From Berberis thunbergii (Eukaryota > Streptophyta > Magnoliopsida > Ranunculales > Berberidaceae), in contig QNQO01005797.1 in NCBI GenBank assembly GCA_003290165.1, forward strand, positions 310,001 to 374,000: DNA of 64,000 bases, given 5' to 3'. Positions 11,447-24,330 of this stretch are shown piece after piece (within the stretch, counting starts at the first letter, position 1; each line of letters opens with the position of its first letter). The notes under the pieces were generated by a model, which worked only from the letters and a program-made list of their open reading frames with translations, searched no databases and was not told the origin of the DNA. A program made the position numbers and the translations under genes.

Positions 11447-13611
11447 GTTGCAAGGAAATTCAAGGATTTGGTTGATTTAAACAAGTGGCTATAAGAATAT
11501 CGTTTATTCAAATGTGTTTTATTGAGTTGTGGACATTTATATTTATGAAAGAAATATCATGACACTTTTTATCATACCTAAATGAAAAGCATGACTCGTT
11601 CCACTTAGTTTCATCAGCCAAAAGTAAGGAACAGTGGCATCCAGTTGGGTTGAGCCGGAATTTGAATTAACATGTGTGACTGGAGAGCCCTGCTCTTGTA
11701 TGAAAAGTCATGCAATGAAAGGTCTGAGAATTTTCTTAGTGAATAGCTCATCTAACATTGTGAATAAGAGAAAAAATATTGTAGAGAGTAGAGACAATAA
11801 AAAAATAAAAATAAAAAATTGAAATTAGATACATTTAGAGTTATTGATTCCTTATTAATATGCACATAAAAAGGAATCCCCCAATTTTATTGCATTATCA
11901 AATACTTGACAAGAGTAAGCACTGTAGTCAATAATGATATTATGTTGTCAATGATAGTTTGTTTTTGTCTCATATAACTAAAATAGGATACTACACAATT
12001 ACATCCTTGTAATAATAAAATAAATTATTATTTTTAATTTGGGTATTCTATAATAAAACGAATTTGGATATTTTTGATATAAAGTTTTAACATTTTTTAT
12101 GGTCTTTGAACTATGCTCATCCCGTCCCATCCCGAACCCGTTTAGGATGGGACAAGGTCGGGATGATGTTTATCTCATCCTGAAGATAAAGCAACGGGAT
12201 GGGATATGAATGATGTCCATTACGACCCGTGCCCACCCCTATCAGGGGGTATTGAAAAGTAGCAAATTTTGATAGATTTGTTAAATTGGTGGGTTTGAAG
12301 GATTTGTGAGTGGAAGGTATAAATATCAACAACCCCTTTCAAAACTAACCTCCCCCCTCTCCCAGATTTCAATTTCAAATCCAACCTCCCTCCCCCGGAT
12401 TTCAATTTTTCTCATCCCTATCTTTAGATTCCCACCAAGGTAACACTACGGGTTTCAAGTTTTGGGTTTCTCGGTCGGCTCTATACAATTTCTTTGTTTT
12501 CAGGTATGCAATGCAATTTTTTTTTCTCTTTGTCTCTTCAATTTGTTCACTTTTTTTTCCAACTCTATTTAGAGTTCTTGAGGGTGAATCGAATTTGGAA
12601 ATTGATAAGGATTGGAGTTTGGAGAACATAGTGAATGCGCCCATCTATTTTTGCTATTTTGTTCCCTCTAACTCTGCTTTTGGAAGAAAACAGATAGCGG
12701 GAGAGATAAAGAAATGGATGAGAGAATCTGAAGGAGAATCTAGAATTTTTCCATTATTGGTTTCACTGCACCACACCGTCGCACATCCCTTTAATCAGAC
12801 ACACACAAGCCAGCACCAACCAGCACGATGTCGTCGCCCCTCTCTGCCATGCCAAAGTCAATCACACCACACCCTGATCTTTCGCCATTGTCAACTTCTC
12901 TCTTTATCACCCCTCACAAATCTCTTCCATCCCCTCCCAAATTTGTTCATGTCAGAGTCAGTCGCCCCTCTCTGCTATGCCAAAGTCAATCGTTGCCCGT
13001 CATAAATCTCTTTCAACCCCTCTCTTCCATCTATATGGCTTTATCTAGAGATCAAGTGAAACACAAAGATCTCCTTCCAACCCATTTACAAATTTCTTCC
13101 AGTCCCTCTCTTCAATCTCTCTAAAGTTATCTAGAGATAAAGTGAAACACAAAAATCTCATTGATGTAAAACATTGAAGATTACAAGAATTTAATACAAC
13201 TATATATATAAAGTATTAAATGAGGATCATCAACACTTCTGACAGTTATACCGTATGTATCATGATGTGTTTATAAAGCTATGTAATATTGTTGGAGAGA
13301 AAACGAATCTGAAAGACACAAGATTCATATGTGTTGAAGAAATGCTTGCAACATTTTTGCTTACTGTCGGTCAAAATTCTCGATTTTGTCAAATTTAAGA
13401 CACATTTCACAACAAGCAAAAATTTCAACAAATTTATTATGGCCTTAAACACAATAGCACCATAGATGATGACCAAACCTAGATCTACAACACTACTTAA
13501 AATATTAGAGAGTACAAGATTTTACACTTGCTTTGAGGTAAGTACTAAATGTTTTACTATTGTTTGTTGTTATTGTTCTTATTTTTGTTTTTGTTATTGT
13601 TATTTATTTTA
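11447..13611. other. Intergenic, no gene recognised
   Basis: AT-rich sequence without a supported ORF. Between 12110 and 12240 there is a GGGATGGGA-rich segment in both orientations. TATAAATATC at 12317-12326 is followed by a pyrimidine-rich stretch and a Ser/Pro/His-rich open frame (12511-13124). That resembles a promoter with a leader and may be the 5' part of the Harbinger element whose transposase remains start near 13612, but no homology supports this. Confidence 0.4.
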
Positions 13612-14385
13612 AGATTACATCGGAGCTATCGATGACACACACATAATTGCAATGGTAACATTGCATGAGTCACTAGCTATCGTGATCGATACGGATAAAA
13701 TCACGCCATGTTACCTGCAATGGTAACAGGGCATGAGTCGCTAGCTGCTTGTAACTTTGATTTAGAATTCATATATGTTCTAAGTGGATGAGAGGGTTCA
13801 GCACATGATTCTAAAGTGTTAAACAAGATGTTTTATCAAAGAGTAATAACAAACTTAATGTCTCACATGGTACATATTTATTTCTTTCATTTTTATATTG
13901 TATGTGTGTGTGTTTTTTGTTATTTGATATTCTAATTGTATATGTGGTGAACCTCCAGAAAAATATTTTTATTCGATTGTGGGTTTGCAAATAGTTGCAA
14001 TTTTTAGCCCCATTTCAAGGTGTTCGATATCATATCCAAGATTTTGCCGATCAAGGTCGTGACCCTGAAAACCTGAGTTGTTCAATCTTCGACATGTATC
14101 CTTGAGAAACATATTTGATATATTTAAATCTTGATTTACAATTTTTAGGTTTGGAAACAAAGTTAGTGCTAACTTGTGTAGCCTTGCACAACTTTCTTCA
14201 CAAGGAATGTCATTCTGATGAATTTTCAATCGAAGAAGATGACGAGCCTTCATCACTATCGCTAGAGGAAGAAAATGAAGTTTTTCAAAATCAAGATCAA
14301 CAACAAGAGACGAATAATGAATGGAGAGCAAATATAACTTCAAATATGTAGGAAAATGTTGCGAGTATCGAGAGTCAACAATGAG
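13612..14385 (+). pseudogene. PIF/Harbinger DDE transposase, degenerate
   Basis: Remains of a HARBI1-like nuclease (DDE_Tnp_4 type) spread over several frames. Near 13616 reads IGAIDDTHI (normally GAIDGTHI, first Asp). Near 13750-13815 reads CNFDLEFIYVLSG, then a stop at 13789-13791 where Trp is expected, then EGSAHDSKVL (second Asp). Around 13975 reads DCGFANS, shifting frame to LAPFQGVRYHIQDFADQGR. At 14165-14205 reads LTCVALHNFLHKECHSDEF, the conserved end of the family. Short direct repeats of TGCAATGGTAACA lie inside the break near 13650-13740. The accessory Myb-like Harbinger protein was not found. Certainly inactive. Confidence 0.85.
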
Positions 14386-15140
14386 CAATGAAGATGGTGT
14401 TTTTTTTTGTTTATCTATCTATTTTTATTGAAGAGTTATTTGCATTGTTTTTCTTTTCAAAAAAAAAAGGAGAGTTATTTGTATTGCTTTTGGACCATCT
14501 TCAACATATATTTGAATGTTCTTTTGTTTATTTTGAAGTAAAATTCTCATAGTGTACATGATTGTTTAATTGATGCTTTGAGGGGTGTTTTATGATTAGT
14601 GTTGGCATGGAGAACTGTGTAGGTAGTGTTCTTTCGTGACTTCCCATGACTAATAACATATTCATATGAATCCATAGAAATCCATAAGAATCCAATCTTT
14701 TAAAATTCATCAACATTCATTGAATTCATTAAAATCTATGAAATTTAAAATCCTTCACAATTCATTCAAATCCCTGATTGAAAACACAAATTTGTTGCAA
14801 ACGTTGTGCAACATTGAATGAAGCTCCTCTTAGGTGCTTGATATTCAAACAATATTAGGAAACACAATAGTTAATTTACAAAGAACATTCAGAATATGGT
14901 GTGTTTGCAGAAGGTTCTCCGCAACTTCAGATATAGGGTAGATGACTTGCTATGATCAAATAAAAAGGTTGTCAAATGTCAACCCTTAATGTTGGTGTAA
15001 CCATTAAACCCTCAAGGTTGTCAACCCTTGTCACTTAATTTTCAATTATCAAAATAATTATCAAACAGTGAAAATTCAAATAAACATAACTAGTATAAGA
15101 AATGAACAAAGTTAACGGTAGTTCTTAACCAATAAATTTC
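14386..15140. other. Intergenic, AT-rich, no gene
   Basis: Nothing recognisable beyond low-complexity runs such as repeated AATCCATA/GAATCC words at 14660-14770 and a T-run near 15146-15153 that may be the poly(A) tail of the antisense L1 that follows. Confidence 0.4.
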
Positions 15141-15208
15141 GGATGTTTTTTTTGTTTTGTTAAAAGCTTATAGCATACATATTAATGATGTTGCATACAA
15201 TATAGTTG

Positions 15209-18200
15209 TCATGCTGTATTAGCTAGGTTATGAGCCTCAAAATTGGGGTTTCTAATAATAAATTTACATAACCAAGATATGTGAATATTAAGTAGACGAC
15301 GAATGTTCCCAATCAGGGGATGCCACATCCAGCACATGGCTATCACCTAGTCGTGTTGGGCTTTTTACGAAATAGAATGGAGCGTCCCAAAGTCTCCCAG
15401 TATAATTCTTGTTTTCCATTGTCTAGCCTGGATAAGCATAAGAGTTGCCTCCGCTGCATGACATTCCGCCATAGTGCTATTAAGCATTTTCCCCGCGATT
15501 GGATAGGCCATCCTAGCAAATATCGTACCATGAAAATTCACCACCAAGACCCTTATTGCTCCCTGTTTAGATGAGTCAAAGAAACTAGCATCGTATGTAA
15601 CAATGATCTTGTCGGGGTCCAAAGTAGAGGGAATTAGTCTAGGTTGTAAAGATTTGGAGTTATGCCTGAATGTATAAACTCCATTCTGGTGGTTTCTGCC
15701 TCTACGCGGGGAACCAAAAAACCATCAGGTTCGGCCCTATCGGTTTGACCGGGAAACGACTATCAGTAATAGTTGTTTCCAGAATAAGGTGAATGGATAA
15801 CGGTTTTTCAGGATCAATAATGTTTTGGGATCGAGGGCTGAAAGATTGGGTGGGAGTTTTGGGGAGACATTGATTTTGTCAGTGGTTAAAAAAGGAACGT
15901 ATAGACTTTGGTTTTGTGAAAAACACAATTGTTACGAACATGGCAAATAGTCTAAATAACAGCTGTGAACTGAGAAAGCATTTCATCCCTGATTATAGAG
16001 TGGGCTTTGGGCGTATCCCTCATAAAAGTGGAAAATAGGGATACCGAGGGAATGCCAAAATTGTCATTACGGCAAATAATCGAAATAGGTGAGAGTTGCC
16101 ACAATTGATTAATGACTGGGCAAAGGAATAATAGATGAGTTACATCTTCAGTGTGATCATTACAAAACACACATCGATCTTTAATAGGTGTGTGTAGCCT
16201 TACTAGATTGGTCATACTAGGGATGGCGTTTTGATTGATTTTCCATAGCATGAAGATGGCACATGGGGAGCTTTGATTTTCCACAACTCTCTGAGTTGTT
16301 TAGCTGCTATGGAGGGCGGAGGAAGGTTGGACACCAAGTTCTCTAATTGTTCTCTAGTGAGTGAAAGCTTGGGTGTCACTCTTCACAAAGAATCAAAGAT
16401 CTAAAGAAGCTTATCTAGGCTATTCGAAGGGCGTCTCACAATATCTAGAATATCTTTGACCACAGGGTCAGGGAAAAGAGAATTGAGAAGCACTGTGTTC
16501 CATTGACAATTGTGATCAGAGGGTATGAGCCATAGATCACAAATGGTTTTAAGCAGATTATGGGGTAAAGGAGTGGGGTTACAGTCTGCCAACAATAATT
16601 CAGGTTTGACCAGCAATCATTCCAAATATCAATCTGATCACCAGAAAGAACTTGCCATTGGAGATGACGTCTCATTTTGGCAAGGGCTATGAGATTGCCT
16701 CTCCAAGCAAATGGAGCAGTTGAAGGCGTTTTGGAGATTTGAAAAATACTCTTAGAGTTGAAGTACAGAGCTTTGAGTTGAAGGATGCGGGTGTTGTGCG
16801 GGGTGGAGATGGCTTACCACATATTTTTTGTCATCAAGGCAAGATTTTTATTCATATAGTGAAAGGAATATTGAGCCCCCAAGGGGGCGAGGCCTCGAAA
16901 TTTGGTCCCAAGTACAAATATATTTAAGTTTGCTATTCGTTGCACCATTCCACCAAAAAATTCGAAGAAGGTGATCAATTTTTGTGGAAATGGCGCAGGA
17001 GAGGAAGAAATTTGCATAGTGTAAACTGTGATCGAATTTATAACCACTTTTATCATAACAATTATGCGAGCTAGGGAGAGGACTTTGGATTTCCAACTTG
17101 ACAGTTGAACATTGACCTTATCGATCAGGAACTGGAAATCAATTGCTTTCTTGTTGGAAAAAACAGAAGAGAACCAATATATTTATTCCTGGGGTTGTAT
17201 AATTTTGATCCCAAAATTCTGTTTATCATCTTGGAATGTCTGGGATGGAAATTGGAAATGTAGAAGACTGAGGATTTATCATAATTAACCCCTTGTCTGA
17301 GGTTAGGCAATAGCTTTGGATGATATATTTGACAGTGTAAGCCTTTGCTAAAATGGTCCGGCAGAAGATCATGAGGTCATCTGCGTACAACAGGTAGTTA
17401 ATGAAAGGTAAATGCCTCCCGATTTTGATACCTTTGAGTTGAACCATAGATTGTGCTCAAGCGAGGAGATGGGACAAAGCTTCCACTATCAGGACAGACA
17501 GATAGGGAGAAAGAGGGTCTTCCTAACGAAGGCCACGAGAGGGTTTGATGGAAGATAGTGGGGACCTATTGAGTAAAACTTGAAGTGAAGATGTGGAGAT
17601 ACATTGTTCGATCATTTGTATCCACCAACTAGCAAACCCCAATTTTTTGAGGATTTGGAGCAAAAACGACCATTCAATTCTATCATAGGCTTTTGGCCAT
17701 GTCAATTTTGATAACCATCCATCCTTGTTTCTTTTTGCGGAAATGATTCATTTTAAAGAACATTTCATGGGCAATACTAACATTTTCCCTAATAGATCGA
17801 CCTTGAAAAAAGGTTCATTGGTTGGGGGAAATAATATTTTCAAACAATGACTTCAGTCTGTTTGACTTTGTAAATAACATTGCATAGCCCTATGGGTCTA
17901 AATTTATCCGAAGGGATTGGATTATTGACCTTGAGGATAAGAGCGATGAATATTTCATTGAGTTTTGGGTCCATTTGTCTGTGAGTGAAAAAGGTTTTTA
18001 CTACTTCAATCACATCAATCTTTACAATATCCCAGTAGTATTAAAAAAAGAACGTGTGGAAACCATCAGGTCCATGGGCTTTGTAACTTTCTATATCAAA
18101 GAGAATGGTTCGGATCTCCCCCTCACTCGGGATGTTGAGAAGGATCTTGTTATCATCCGCAGAGATAACATGTTCGAAAAGAGAAAGAATCTTTGGACAA

Positions 18201-19179
18201 GGGGTAGGACAAGAAGATTGAAAAATCTTCCCAAAATAACTGGTAAGAACATTCCCAACAAAATTTTGGTTGGAATGCCAAAGATTTGAGTCATCTTTAA
18301 GTCGAAGAGTAAGGTTATTTTCCTATGAAGTAGAGAAGCAAGATGAAAGAATTTGATGCTCCTATCTCCTTCTTTGAGTCAGGATAGGCCACATTTATTC
18401 TTCCAAAAGAGTTCTTTTATATAAAGTTTAGAGAGTTGTTCTTCCAGAATGGAAAAAGCAGTGGCATTATCCTCAAAGGGGCACTCATTTTGAACTTTTC
18501 CCAAAGCCTGTTGGGTCTCTGAGATACATAATTGAATGTTTCTGAAATCTTTTTTGTTCCATCTCGAGAGACTGTAGCTAAATTTTTTTTCCTTAAGATG
18601 GAAGTTTTGCGAAGGGAGATGATGATGATGATGGGGACTCCATGATCTTTGAACAAGATGGCGACACTTGGGGGTCCCTAGCCCACATGTGAAAGAACTT
18701 ACAAGGTTTGGGGGCCTTATAAGTGTTTGAGACAAGTTGGAGAGAAATGACTCTATAGTCCAAGGTAGAAGTTGGAAGAGGTAGGTCTCCTGCATCTTAT
18801 CTTCAGGGGTTAATATAGTGCTTGAAGGGCATAAACTTTAGAGAGATTATTCCTAAATTGATTGTTTCCCCATACACAAAAATAGCTGACCAGGTAGATT
18901 GGGCAAAACAATAGCAGTAATACAATTGAAATAATATTTACATGAAGAAAAGATTGTAAGATGAATGCATTCTTTCCAGTAAAGAGCTAGACCTCCTGAT
19001 TGTCCTATTGCCGCTCCATGCTTGAAACCAAGTCTCTGGCGAATGCTTTCCATTTTGGCTGAGGAGGTTTTTGTCTCAGAGAGAAAAATGATATCTGGAT
19101 TGGACTTGTGGATGAAGGCCTTTAGATTTCGAAACGCATCGGGAGACCCCATACTCCTTGCATTCCATGAGAGAATCAT
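15209..19179 (-). pseudogene. L1 LINE ORF2, near full-length but degenerate
   Basis: Reading leftwards on the minus strand, all ORF2 domains occur in order. The AP endonuclease starts at 19179 (MILSWNARSMGSPDAFRNLK, then IIFLSETKTSS and GGLALYWK). A linker follows at 18795-18379. The reverse transcriptase has KAYDRIEWSFL near 17690, SRGLR near 17530 and the catalytic YADD box near 17385 (YLLYADDLMIF). Then come the thumb/connection region 16675-16401, a zf-RVT segment near 16200 (CVFCNDHTEDVTHLLFLC), and an RNase H domain 15622-15212 starting with IIVTYDASFFDSS and ending PNFEAHNLANTA plus a stop at 15209. Frames change many times, so it is dead. No ORF1 was recognised upstream. Confidence 0.88.
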
Positions 19180-19226
19180 GTATACTTTGGTGACCCTTCG
19201 CTGGCAGTCGCTAATGCCTTAGTGGA

Positions 19227-19670
19227 CTAAGCAAGATCAGTGGTTGAGTGATTGAAAAAAACAAGTGTATGACACACAAACCCTTCACCTCTAATAGAGA
19301 TCTTATTTTCTAACTCATTACTGACCATATAAGTGCTTGAATATCCAATCGTCCCAATGGAAGCATAAATAAGAAGAAGAATCATCTTCTCCAACCTATT
19401 TGTATTGTGGTAGACTAATACAACATCTACCGCAATTTCAACATTTTTCAACGCCCTAGATATTAGTATCAATATTCTATAGTACCAATTCTTCAAGCAT
19501 GACATGACCCCTGGAGCTGTATACAGTTTGAGAAACTGCCTGAGACCATAAAGAGCTTTGGAGGAGTAACCATTCCAAGAAAAATGTCCACCTCCACAAA
19601 CAGTAGAACCTAATATTCCAAACACCTTAGTCCATCGAGAGAAGTTCAAAGTCAGCTTAACCCCACTCAC
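19227..19670 (-). pseudogene. MATE/DETOXIFICATION transporter fragment
   Basis: A 147-codon open frame whose central part matches the middle of plant MATE efflux carriers: FSWNGYSSKALYGLRQFLKL, then VMSCLKNWYYRILILISRAL, KNVEIAVDVV, and later YMVSNELENK where families have VRVSNELG. The stretch between VDVV and VSNEL is scrambled relative to the family. Both protein ends are missing: about 150 residues against a usual 450-500. It reads as an old exon fragment, probably the end of exon 1 or exon 2 of a DTX gene. It lies just upstream of the antisense L1 and is unlike the second MATE relic near 52.2 kb. Confidence 0.65.
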
Positions 19671-19679
19671 ACCAAAGTT

Positions 19680-20090
19680 GAGTTATTAATGAAAACATAG
19701 ATCACTAGAGTTGTCAACGAAACCCAAACAGTGACACTTGCTTTAAGTTGGTTTTGAATAAATTTTCTACAAAGGGAACTGAATAGCATAGGAGAGATGA
19801 AATGGGATCAACCAACTAGCTGTTGTTCCTCTGGTGCCCGGAGCCTCATATCACTACTAGTGACAGAATGTGCTGCATTGCCTGATAATTCTGTCGGTGT
19901 GGGTGTTAATAAAAATATCAATTGTATAGAAGACAAGATCTTTGATGAAAGTAAATGTTGGTGGTAGGTTGGAGTGGCGAGTGAGTTTGTTTAAAGGGAA
20001 AAGGGTTGAGTTGTATATTCAGTTAACTTCTTTAGATTGTTGGAAATCGATCCCAACTTAGCGCTTCAGGGTGAACACGCCAGTCGATCT
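19680..20090. other. Short intergenic stretch, nothing recognised
   Basis: No ORF of substance and no repeat seen between the MATE fragment and the CACTA element that begins at 20094. Confidence 0.4.
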
Positions 20091-20099
20091 TCACACTAC

Positions 20100-20500
20100 A
20101 CCACAAATGCTTATTCATAGTGTTTCAAAAAAGCTATTGTAGGATATCATAGAGTTTTAGAAAACGTTGTGTCCGCCGGAGCTATAATAGATGCAAGGTT
20201 ATTTATAGCGTTTCTAAAACGCTATTGTAAGTAGACCATTTATAGTGTTTTTCAAATGCTATAGTTTATCTTGTAATAACGTTTTTAAAATGCTATGGTT
20301 AAATTTATAATAGCATTTAAAAGGTGTTATTGCTTAGCTTGTGACAGCACTTAAAAAAAGCTATTGTATAGTTACCAATAGCGTTTCAGAAACACTATTG
20401 TCTTCTCTCACGTAGCATTTAACAAATATTGTATTAGTTTCTATAGCGTTTCTCAAGGGTTTTTTTTTCTATAGCACTCATCAAGTGCTATCAAATGACT
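20100..20500. repeat. Subterminal palindrome array of the 20-kb CACTA element
   Basis: About ten degenerate copies of a palindrome of the form TAGCGTTT-N-AAACGCTA, spaced by 35-60 bases. Such arrays bind the TNPA-type protein in En/Spm elements; binding here is inference. Confidence 0.75.
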
Positions 20501-20691
20501 TTTTATAACATCTTATAAGTTTTATTTCTAGAAAATAAAAACCTAAATGTGCTAAACATTTGAACATTTTCATGAACGGCGAGGCACAATAATGTAATAA
20601 GGTAATGTATTACATCGAGTCACAAAATCTATCAAATAATAAAGGCCAGACTACATTTATTTCAGTTGAAGTAGTAAACAACTAAAAGAGG

Positions 20692-20949
20692 CTAATGGGA
20701 TAGGTCATTGTAATCCATAGGTCCATAAGGTTCAAACAACTCTACAAAAAATCCCTTCTTTATTTTGGGATTGCATCCTATATCCTTGCAGAGAAGATCA
20801 TTGTACCATATTTGAAGGATACCAATACAAGCTCTTCTATAGTATGAGCCAGTATATTGCTTCAAGAACTTCTCCCACTTGAGTGCATCATCTTCCATCT
20901 CTTTTATGCTGGGCAATTTGAATGTCCCCTCAAGAAGATGGGCTAGCAA
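20692..20949 (-). pseudogene. Captured C-terminal exon of an FMO1-like flavin monooxygenase
   Basis: About 83 codons open to a stop at 20692, beginning after an acceptor-like CTAG at about 20943. The peptide contains LLEGTFKLPSIKEMEDD, YYRRACIGILQIWYNDLLCK, and KKGFFVELFEPYGPMDYND near the end, a good match to the last exon of the FMO1 class of plant flavin-containing monooxygenases. The FAD and NADPH sites lie in earlier exons and are absent, so no enzyme can be made. It sits in a transposon and is best read as a host exon picked up by it. Confidence 0.8.
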
Positions 20950-21139
20950 TTGATATTCACATAATTATTACATAATATATCCCTTAATTTATACATGTTA
21001 GTGTTTCGATTATTATGTTTTATAGTAATTATTTCGTTTTCATGTCTTTGTAGGAATTTGAGCGTGAACGATGAAATCGTATTAAGGCGACAATTTAAGG
21101 AATGACAATTGGTCGATTCTAGCGGTGGTACAAAGCAGA

Positions 21140-24040
21140 TGGTCACAAACCTAAACCCAAAACCTACCCATAAACCCAAACCCAATCCTACCCCTAAAAA
21201 ATATTCTTTCATTTATACCTTGATGAATCTTCCCTTTATCTCATCCCTATTCATTGTTGATCATTCTTTATAAATACAAGAGAATAAGGTGAGAAAAAGG
21301 AAAGGAAGAGAAGGGAAAAGAAGAATTGCATAAAATTAAACCCTATTTCTCTCAAAGTGATTCTCATCACCATCACCACTCATCCATCTCTCACTCATTA
21401 AGCAATCACCTCCATCCGCCATCAGCCACTCGAGCTCCTCCACAGTCACCGCCACCACCACGAAACAGGGGCGTGACAACCCTGTTTCGCGACAGAGCCA
21501 CCTCCATCACCGTCCCTGTCCCTCTTCCTGTCCATCATCCATCAACCTCCATCTGCCATCAACCACCATCACCCTATTTCGCGACAGAACACATCCGCGA
21601 GCCACCACATCCATCGCGAAACAGAGCCGCCATCACCGCGACTCTGTTCCGCCTCGCCACAGAGCCAACACCTCGCGAGCCGCCTTCACCGCCCTCTTTT
21701 AGTCTCGACCTCCTTCCTGTCTCCATATCTCAAGGCCACCATCACAGAGCAGCTCGTCCGCGGCACACAACCACAGCGACAGCGGAAACAGGGGAGCCTC
21801 CTTTCGATTTCTCTCTCTGTTTTTGAGTTTTCTTTCTGTTTCCTCACCTTCCCTCTTATTTTGTAGGTTCTGGAGACATTTGGAGGACGAGGACCCTTGT
21901 GAGGAGCACGGAGGAAGGCGGAGTAGCGCCGCTGCTCGCTGGAGACGAAGGCGGAGTGCGGAGGCACTGTTCCATTGGCGGGAGACCAAGTCAAAACTGT
22001 TTTTGGCTATTCACACCCCAATTTCTGTTCTGTACCACCATAGTCCAATTGCAACCATTTTTCTTGGGATTTGTGTTCGAACCACCTGCTGATCTACTGA
22101 GTACCACCACATCGAGTTTGTGACAAACCAAAGGGGTTGCATAAGTCATTTTGATTTATTTTACTGAATTATGTGTTTAATTGTTAATTACAATTTATTT
22201 CTGAATTTTTGATAAATTACTTTCACCTTGCATGCTCGAGAAATTAAACTTGATATGTTTGGTAGTTAGAATCACCCTTTATCAATATTCAAAGCATGTG
22301 CTAAAAATATTAAGCTTAAACTTTGATTAAGTGTGCCCTAAAAAGACACTTAATACTTGGTAAGAGCGTATTTGCTTGAAATAATTTGTTAATGTTTGAC
22401 AGAAACATGATATAAGTTGAATTGGATTGTAACGATCACATATTCGGTGTAAGCAATGGATTCTCATCCCTAAAGCTTCTCGTTTAAATTTTCAGTAATT
22501 TAGATTTAAATAATTTTGCTAACTCATTGGTGAGTCCAAACCCACAAAATCCACATTTTCCTTTTATTTTTATTTTTTTTCTTATTTTTAAACCTTAAAC
22601 CCAAAATCAAGCCCATAACTTAAACCCAAAACCTAACCCATAAACCCAAACCCAAACCCAACGCCAACCCCAATCCAACCCAAAAAATATTCTCTCAATT
22701 ATACCTTGATTCACTCCATGAATCATCCCTTTATCTCATCTCTATTCATTTTATTCATTCTCTATAAATACAAGAAAAATGGTGAGAAAAGGGGAAGAAG
22801 AGAAGGGAAAAGAAAAATTACACAAAATCAAAACCTCTTTCTCACAAAGTGATTCTCATCACCATCACCATCACCACCTATCCATCTCTCACTCCCTCTC
22901 TGTCTAGATCATTTCGCCACCATCATCACCCGAGCACCACCACCACCTCCGGACAGCACAGTCGCCACCACCATCATCCGAACACCGCCACCACCACAAA
23001 ATAGGGGCGTGACAACCCTGTTTCGTATCAAACCTTTATTCTGCCACCGAGCACCACACTGACTGTCCCTCCGCCACCGTCCCTGTCCTGCAACATGGCA
23101 CCCATCATCGCGAGCCACCATCATCGCCGCGAAACAGAGCCACCATCATCACCGCGACTTTGTTCCGCCTCGCCACAGAGCCAGACAGACCGTCCAAGCC
23201 GCCATCACCGCCTCTCTCTTAGTCTCGGCCCTCCTTACTGTCTCCCTCTCTCATGGCCACCATTGCAAGCGCCATTACCCGAGCACCATCACTGCCACAG
23301 GAGCAGAAACAGGGGAGTCCGCTTCGATCTCTCTCTATGTTTTTGAGTGTTCTCATTGCACCTTTCTCTCTTTTGCAGGTTCCAGAACCATTTGGAGGAC
23401 GAGGATACTCGCGAGGAGCACGGAGGAAGAAGGAGCAGCGGCGCGATAAAGGCGCTGTTCTTCTGGCAGGAGACTGAGTCAAAATTCATTTTTGGTTATT
23501 GGCACCCCAAGCATCCCTCTGTACCACCACATTCCATTTGCAACCATTTTCTCGGGATTTGTGTTCGGACCACCTGTTGATCTGCTGAGTACCACTACAT
23601 CGAGTTTGCGACAAACCAAAAGAGTTGCATAATTCATTTTAATTTATTTTACTGACTTAAATGCTTAATTGTTAATTACAATTTATTTCAAAAATTTGAT
23701 AAATTGTTTTCACCTTTCATGTTCGATTAAAAATTGATATGTTTGGTAGTTAGATTCACATTTTATCAATATTTAAAGCATGTGCTAAAAATTATTAAGC
23801 TTGAACTTTGATTAAGTGTGCCCTAAAAAGACACTTAATGTTTGGTAAGAATTTATTTGCTTGAAATAAATTGTTCATATTTGACAGAAACTGATATGGT
23901 TGGAATTGAATTTTAATGATCACATCTTCGGTGTAAGCAAGAGATCTTCATCCCTAAAGTTTCTTGTTTATAATTTCAATAATTTAGATTTAAATATTTC
24001 TGCTAACTCATCGGTGAGTCCAAACCTCACAACATCCATC
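21140..24040. repeat. ~1.49-kb tandem duplication inside the CACTA element
   Basis: Two head-to-tail copies, roughly 21140-22560 and 22610-24040. Landmarks repeat at constant offset: TATAAATA at 21269 and 22763; GATTCTCATCACCATCACC near 21359 and 22850; the motif TTTGGAGGACGAGGA near 21879 and 23392; GCTAACTCATNGGTGAGTCC at 22518 and 24002. Each copy has a TATA-like box, a Pro/His-rich reading frame, a splice-donor-like site and AT-rich sequence, so it resembles a promoter plus first exon, or an LTR, duplicated in tandem. The Pro/His-rich frames (21326-21826 and 23095-23346) are unlike any family I know and differ between copies. Confidence 0.75.
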
Positions 24041-24330
24041 TTTTATTTTATTTTTTTATTTTTTTATTTTTAATTTATTTTTAGTTTAGTTTTAAAAACA
24101 CTGTAACCACATTTCCTCCAAATTAGTTTAATTAAATTATTAAATTCAATTTAATTCACCTTCTTCGTGGGATCGACCCGTACTTGTTATTATTTACCAG
24201 TTAGACACCATGCACTTACGATTATTACAAGTGAAATTATAGCTTATTAATTTAGGTTAATAAAATTCACAACAACAAATCTAAAAAAAGCTATTTGCAT
24301 GTGCTATTAATAATCACTTGTGTTGTAGTG

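Larger units (their letters stand above)
20094..24330. mobile_element. Non-autonomous CACTA (En/Spm) element, TSD TCA
   Basis: The left end CACTACACCACAAATGC and the right end CACTACAACACAAGTG (reverse complement of 24315-24330) are the family's terminal repeats. TCA flanks both sides (20091-20093 and 24331-24333), the 3-bp duplication CACTA elements make. The left 400 bases are a subterminal array of palindromes built from TATAGCGTTT and AAACGCTATTG. No transposase is present. The interior holds an FMO1-like exon, minus strand, and an internal tandem duplication. Its subterminal motif differs from those of the other two CACTA elements in this window, so it belongs to a different family. Confidence 0.88.

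Noticed and set aside
12511..13124. Ser/Pro/His-rich frames near 12.5-13.1 kb as a secreted protein gene
   Set aside because: Low-complexity pyrimidine-rich DNA with repeated CCCTCTC words; no signal peptide or homology.
21326..21826. Pro/His-rich 166-codon frame as an extensin-like gene
   Set aside because: It lacks SPPPP repeats and a signal peptide, and its counterpart in the second tandem copy is interrupted and different.
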